A stretch of 64,000 nt of DNA from Osmia lignaria lignaria (lineage: Eukaryota; Arthropoda; Insecta; Hymenoptera; Megachilidae). Numbering within the stretch: the first letter of the stretch is position 1; each line of letters opens with the position of its first letter. The position numbers and the translations under genes were made by a program. The stretch spans positions 4,542,501 through 4,606,500 of the forward strand of contig NW_027478159.1 of assembly GCF_051020975.1 (NCBI RefSeq), written 5' to 3'. Positions 61,021-64,000 of the stretch are shown piece by piece. Below the pieces are notes generated by a model. The model was not told the origin of the DNA and made no database searches. It saw nothing but the letters and a program-made list of their open reading frames with translations.

Positions 61021-64000
61021 AAAAGTTCCGAAGCCGCACCAACATAATAGAGATACAGAAACACCGTGGCCCCTTTCTTTGAGATAACTCTGCACTATTG
61101 CGAGCTGTAAATGCCACTTCCAGCTTAGCTGTGCATAAGAAGAACAACAAGAAGAAGACATATCTCGAAATATGTCCGTCAGGCCCCTTCCCTTGAGATA
61201 TATCTGCAAATATCTCGGAAACGAAGCGAGCTATGGCAAAATGTTAAGAGACCTTTTTTGTAGAGAATTATGTTTCCTACAATTTATGTTCTATCATATT
61301 TTTTGATCAGAAGCGTAGTTTTCGAGATATATCGAGATATTTAAAAGTTCCGAAGCCGCACCAACATAATAGAGATACAGAAACACCGTGGCCCCTTTCT
61401 TTGAGATAACTCTGCACTATTGCGAGCTGCAAATGCCACTTCCAGCTTAGCTGTGCAGAGGAAGAACAACAAGAAGAAGAAATATCTCGAAATATGTCCG
61501 TCAGGCCCCTTCCCTTGAGATAAATCTGCAAATATCTCGGAAACGAAGCGAGCTATGGCAAAATGTTAAGAGACCTTTTTTGTAGAGAATTAAGTTTCCT
61601 ACTTTTTATGTTCTATGATATTTTTTGATTAGATGCGTAGTTCTCGAGATATATCAAGATATTTAAAAGTTCCGAAGCCGCACCAACATAATAGAGATAC
61701 AGAAACACCGTGGCCCCTTTCTTTCAGATAACTATGCCCTATTGCGAGCTGCAAATGCCACTTCCAGCTTAGCTGTGCAGAAGAACAACAAGAAGAAGAA
61801 ATATCTCGAAATATGTCCGTCAGGCCCCTTCCCTTGAGATAAATCTGCAAATATCTCGGAAACGAAGCGAGCTATGGCAAAATGTTAAGAGACCTTTTTT
61901 GTAGAGAATTATGTTTCCTACAATTTATGTTCTATGATATTTTTTGATCAGAAGCGTAGTTTTCGAGATATATCAAGATATTTAAAAGTTCCGAAGCCGC
62001 ACCAACATAATAGAGATACAGAAACACCGTGGCCCCTTTCTTTCAGATAACTATGCCCTATTGCGAGCTGCAAATGCCACTTCCAGCTTAGCTGTGCAGA
62101 AGAACAACAAGAAGAAGAAATATCTCGAAATATGTCCGTCAGGCCCCTTCCCTTGAGATAAATCTGCAAATATCTCGGAAACGAAGCGAGCTATGGCAAA
62201 ATGTTAAGAGACCTTTTTTGTAGAGAATTATGTTTCCTACAATTTATGTTCTATGATATTTTTTGATCAGAAGCGTAGTTTTCGAGATATATCGAGATAT
62301 TTAAAAGTTCCGAAGCCGCACCAACATAATAGAGATACAGAAACACCGTGGCCCCTTTCTTTGAGATAACTCTGCACTATTGCGAGCCGCAAATGCCAGT
62401 TCCAGCTTAGCTGTGCAGAAGAAGAACAACAAGAAGAAGAAATATCTCGAAATATGTCCGTCAGGCCCCTTCCCTTGAGATAAATCTGCAAATATCTCGG
62501 AAACGAAGCGAGCTATGGCAAAATGTTGAGAGACCTTTTTTGTAGAGAGTTCAGTTTCCTACGGTTTATGTTCTATGATATTTTTTGATTAGATGCGTAG
62601 TTCTCGAGATATATCAAGATATCTAAAAGTTCCGAAGCCGCACCAACATAATAGAGATACAGAAACATCGTGGCCCCTTTCGTTGAGATAACTCTGCACT
62701 AGTGCGAGCCGCAAATGCCACTTCCAGCTTAGCTGTGCAGAAGAAGAACAACAAGAAGAAGAAATATCTCGAAATATGTCCGTCAGGCCCCTTCCCTTGA
62801 GATAAATCTGCAAATATCTCGGAAACGAAGCGAGCTATGGCAAAATGTTAAGAGACCTTTTTTGTAGAGAATTAAGTTTCCTACTTTTTATGTTCTATGA
62901 TATTTTTTGATTAGATGCGTAGTTCTCGAGATATATCAAGATATTTAAAAGTTCCGAAGCCGCACCAACATAATAGAGATACAGAAACACCGTGGCCCCT
63001 TTCTTTCAGATAACTATGCCCTATTGCGAGCTGCAAATGCCACTTCCAGCTTAGCTGTGCAGAAGAACAACAAGAAGAAGAAATATCTCGAAATATGTCC
63101 GTCAGGCCCCTTCCCTTGAGATAAATCTGCAAATATCTCGGAAACGAAGCGAGCTATGGCAAAATGTTAAGAGACCTTTTTTGTAGAGAATTATGTTTCC
63201 TACAATTTATGTTCTATGATATTTTTTGATCAGAAGCGTAGTTTTCGAGATATATCGAGATATTTAAAAGTTCCGAAGCCGCACCAACATAATAGAGATA
63301 CAGAAACACCGTGGCCCCTTTCTTTGAGATAACTCTGCACTATTGCGAGCTGCAAATGCCACTTCCAGCTTAGCTGTGCAGAGGAAGAACAACAAGAAGA
63401 AGAAATATCTCGAAATATGTCCGTCAGGCCCCTTCCCTTGAGATAAATCTGCAAATATCTCGGAAACGAAGCGAGCTATGGCAAAATGTTAAGAGACCTT
63501 TTTTGTAGAGAATTAAGTTTCCTACTTTTTATGTTCTATGATATTTTTTGATTAGATGCGTAGTTCTCGAGATATATCAAGATATTTAAAAGTTCCGAAG
63601 CCGCACCAACATAATAGAGATACAGAAACACCGTGGCCCCTTTCTTTCAGATAACTATGCACTATTGCGAGCTGCAAATGCCACTTCCAGCTTAGCTGTG
63701 CAGAAGAACAACAAGAAGAAGAAATATCTCGAAATATGTCCGTCAGGCCCCTTCCCTTGAGATAAATCTGCAAATATCTCGGAAACGAAGCGAGCTATGG
63801 CAAAATGTTAAGAGACCTTTTTTGTAGAGAATTATGTTTCCTACAATTTATGTTCTATGATATTTTTTGATCAGAAGCGTAGTTTTCGAGATATATCGAG
63901 ATATTTAAAAGTTCCGAAGCCGCACCAACATAATAGAGATACAGAAACACCGTGGCCCCTTTCTTTGAGATAACTCTGCACTATTGCGAGCCGCAAATGC
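61021..64000. repeat. Shortened copy of the preceding block, then more 319-bp units
   Basis: GTGCATAAGAAG (61,133), CAGAGGAAGAAC, two (not three) GAA-deletion units and GAGAGTTCAGTTTCCTACGG (62,544) recur in order, so this copy has one fewer 319-bp unit. After it come a unit with CATCGTGGCC and TTTCGTTGAG (62.67-62.69 kb), a deletion unit, a CAGAGGAAGAAC unit, another deletion unit that has TATGCAC rather than TATGCCC, and the partial last unit. Confidence 0.82.
63721..64000. repeat. Partial terminal monomer (280 of 322 bp)
   Basis: The last unit starts normally and stops at offset 280 because the window ends. It is subtype B, with TACAATTTATG and TTTTCGAG. There is no sign of a transition to flanking sequence, so the array continues beyond both edges of the window. 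Confidence 0.95.

Larger units (their letters stand above)
1..64000. repeat. 322-bp tandem satellite array, about 199 head-to-tail monomers
   Basis: The same 322-bp unit recurs from the first to the last base, always in the same orientation. Recurring anchors include GAAATATCTCGAAATATG (offset 1), CTCGGAAACGAAGCGAGC (offset 58) and CACCGTGGCCCC (offset 228). Stepping an anchor through the window gives 198 full units plus a partial one. Unit lengths are 322, 321 or 319 bp, and nine 1-bp and nine 3-bp deletions account exactly for the total. Neighbouring units differ by a few percent, and some duplicated blocks are nearly identical. Family knowledge: arrays this long and homogeneous are typical of eukaryotic centromeric or pericentromeric satellite. 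Because 322 is not divisible by 3, no frame reads in phase through consecutive units. Chromosomal position and species cannot be read from the sequence. Confidence 0.98.

Noticed and set aside
1..64000. CRISPR array
   Set aside because: Units are contiguous 322-bp near-identical copies without unique spacers, and there are no cas-like genes. The length and homogeneity are wrong for CRISPR.
1..64000. Transposable element or its terminal repeats as the source of the periodicity
   Set aside because: The short inverted GAGATA/TATCTC motifs lie inside each unit and do not flank a coding body. No transposase, reverse transcriptase, target-site duplication or poly-A tail is visible. An origin from a non-autonomous element is possible but unsupported here.
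1..64000. tRNA, 5S rRNA or other RNA gene arrays
   Set aside because: I see no cloverleaf, no plausible paired Pol III A and B boxes, and no rRNA-like stretch. The T runs could act as Pol III stops but have no promoter to go with them.
1..64000. A single fixed higher-order repeat
   Set aside because: Block multiplicities of 1, 2, 3, 5, 6, 7, 8, 10, 12 and 16 units occur. No one multiple persists over the window, so the term is used only for local blocks.

Overview
The whole 64,000-base window is one uninterrupted tandem satellite array. The repeat unit (monomer) is 322 bp and all copies lie head-to-tail in one orientation. Taking base 1 as the start of a unit, there are 198 complete monomers and a 199th cut off at 280 bp by the window edge. 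Summed spacing is fully explained by nine 1-bp deletions and nine 3-bp deletions. I see no inserted sequence, no inversion, no transposon, no RNA gene and no credible protein gene.

Organism: almost certainly a eukaryote, and the array is probably centromeric, pericentromeric or other heterochromatin. One monomer counted by hand is about 40% G+C. It carries about 11 CpG, close to random expectation, which argues against a heavily CpG-methylating host such as a vertebrate and fits an insect or other invertebrate. I cannot name the species or a described satellite family.

Monomer structure: each unit contains an old diverged internal duplication (offsets 20-52 and 230-260), a nested inverted repeat (offsets 255-303), a GAA-rich tract across the chosen unit boundary, an A/T-tract-rich stretch (offsets about 82-190), and several copies of a GAGATA/TATCTC core in both orientations. 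Two main subtypes, A and B, differ at linked sites between offsets 109 and 175, and mosaics of the two occur.

Layout: 1-2.1 kb, mixed units; 2.1-4.1 kb, a 3-monomer tandem duplication; 2.8-13.1 kb, a nearly perfect 16-monomer (5,150 bp) tandem duplication; 13.1-14.2 kb, a transition with a diverged pair; 14.2-20.9 kb, three versions (6, 7 and 8 units) of one ancestral 8-unit block; 20.9-22.3 kb, a weak dimer; 22.3-27.3 kb, a 6/7-unit block in two full copies and one partial; 26.9-29.4 kb, a 5-unit duplication; 29.4-36.5 kb, a reshuffled mixture with a recurring pair of units; 36.5-39.1 kb, units related to the 5-6 kb region; 39.1-46.2 kb, interleaved 2-, 10- and 12-unit duplications; 46.2-59.1 kb, A and B units intermingled with 2- and 3-unit duplications; 59.1-64 kb, a block rich in a 319-bp deletion haplotype.

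Interpretation: there is no single fixed higher-order repeat. The pattern is that expected of repeated unequal crossing over and gene conversion with many unit multiplicities, and several crossover junctions can be bracketed to tens of bases. I found no new enzymatic or defence system.
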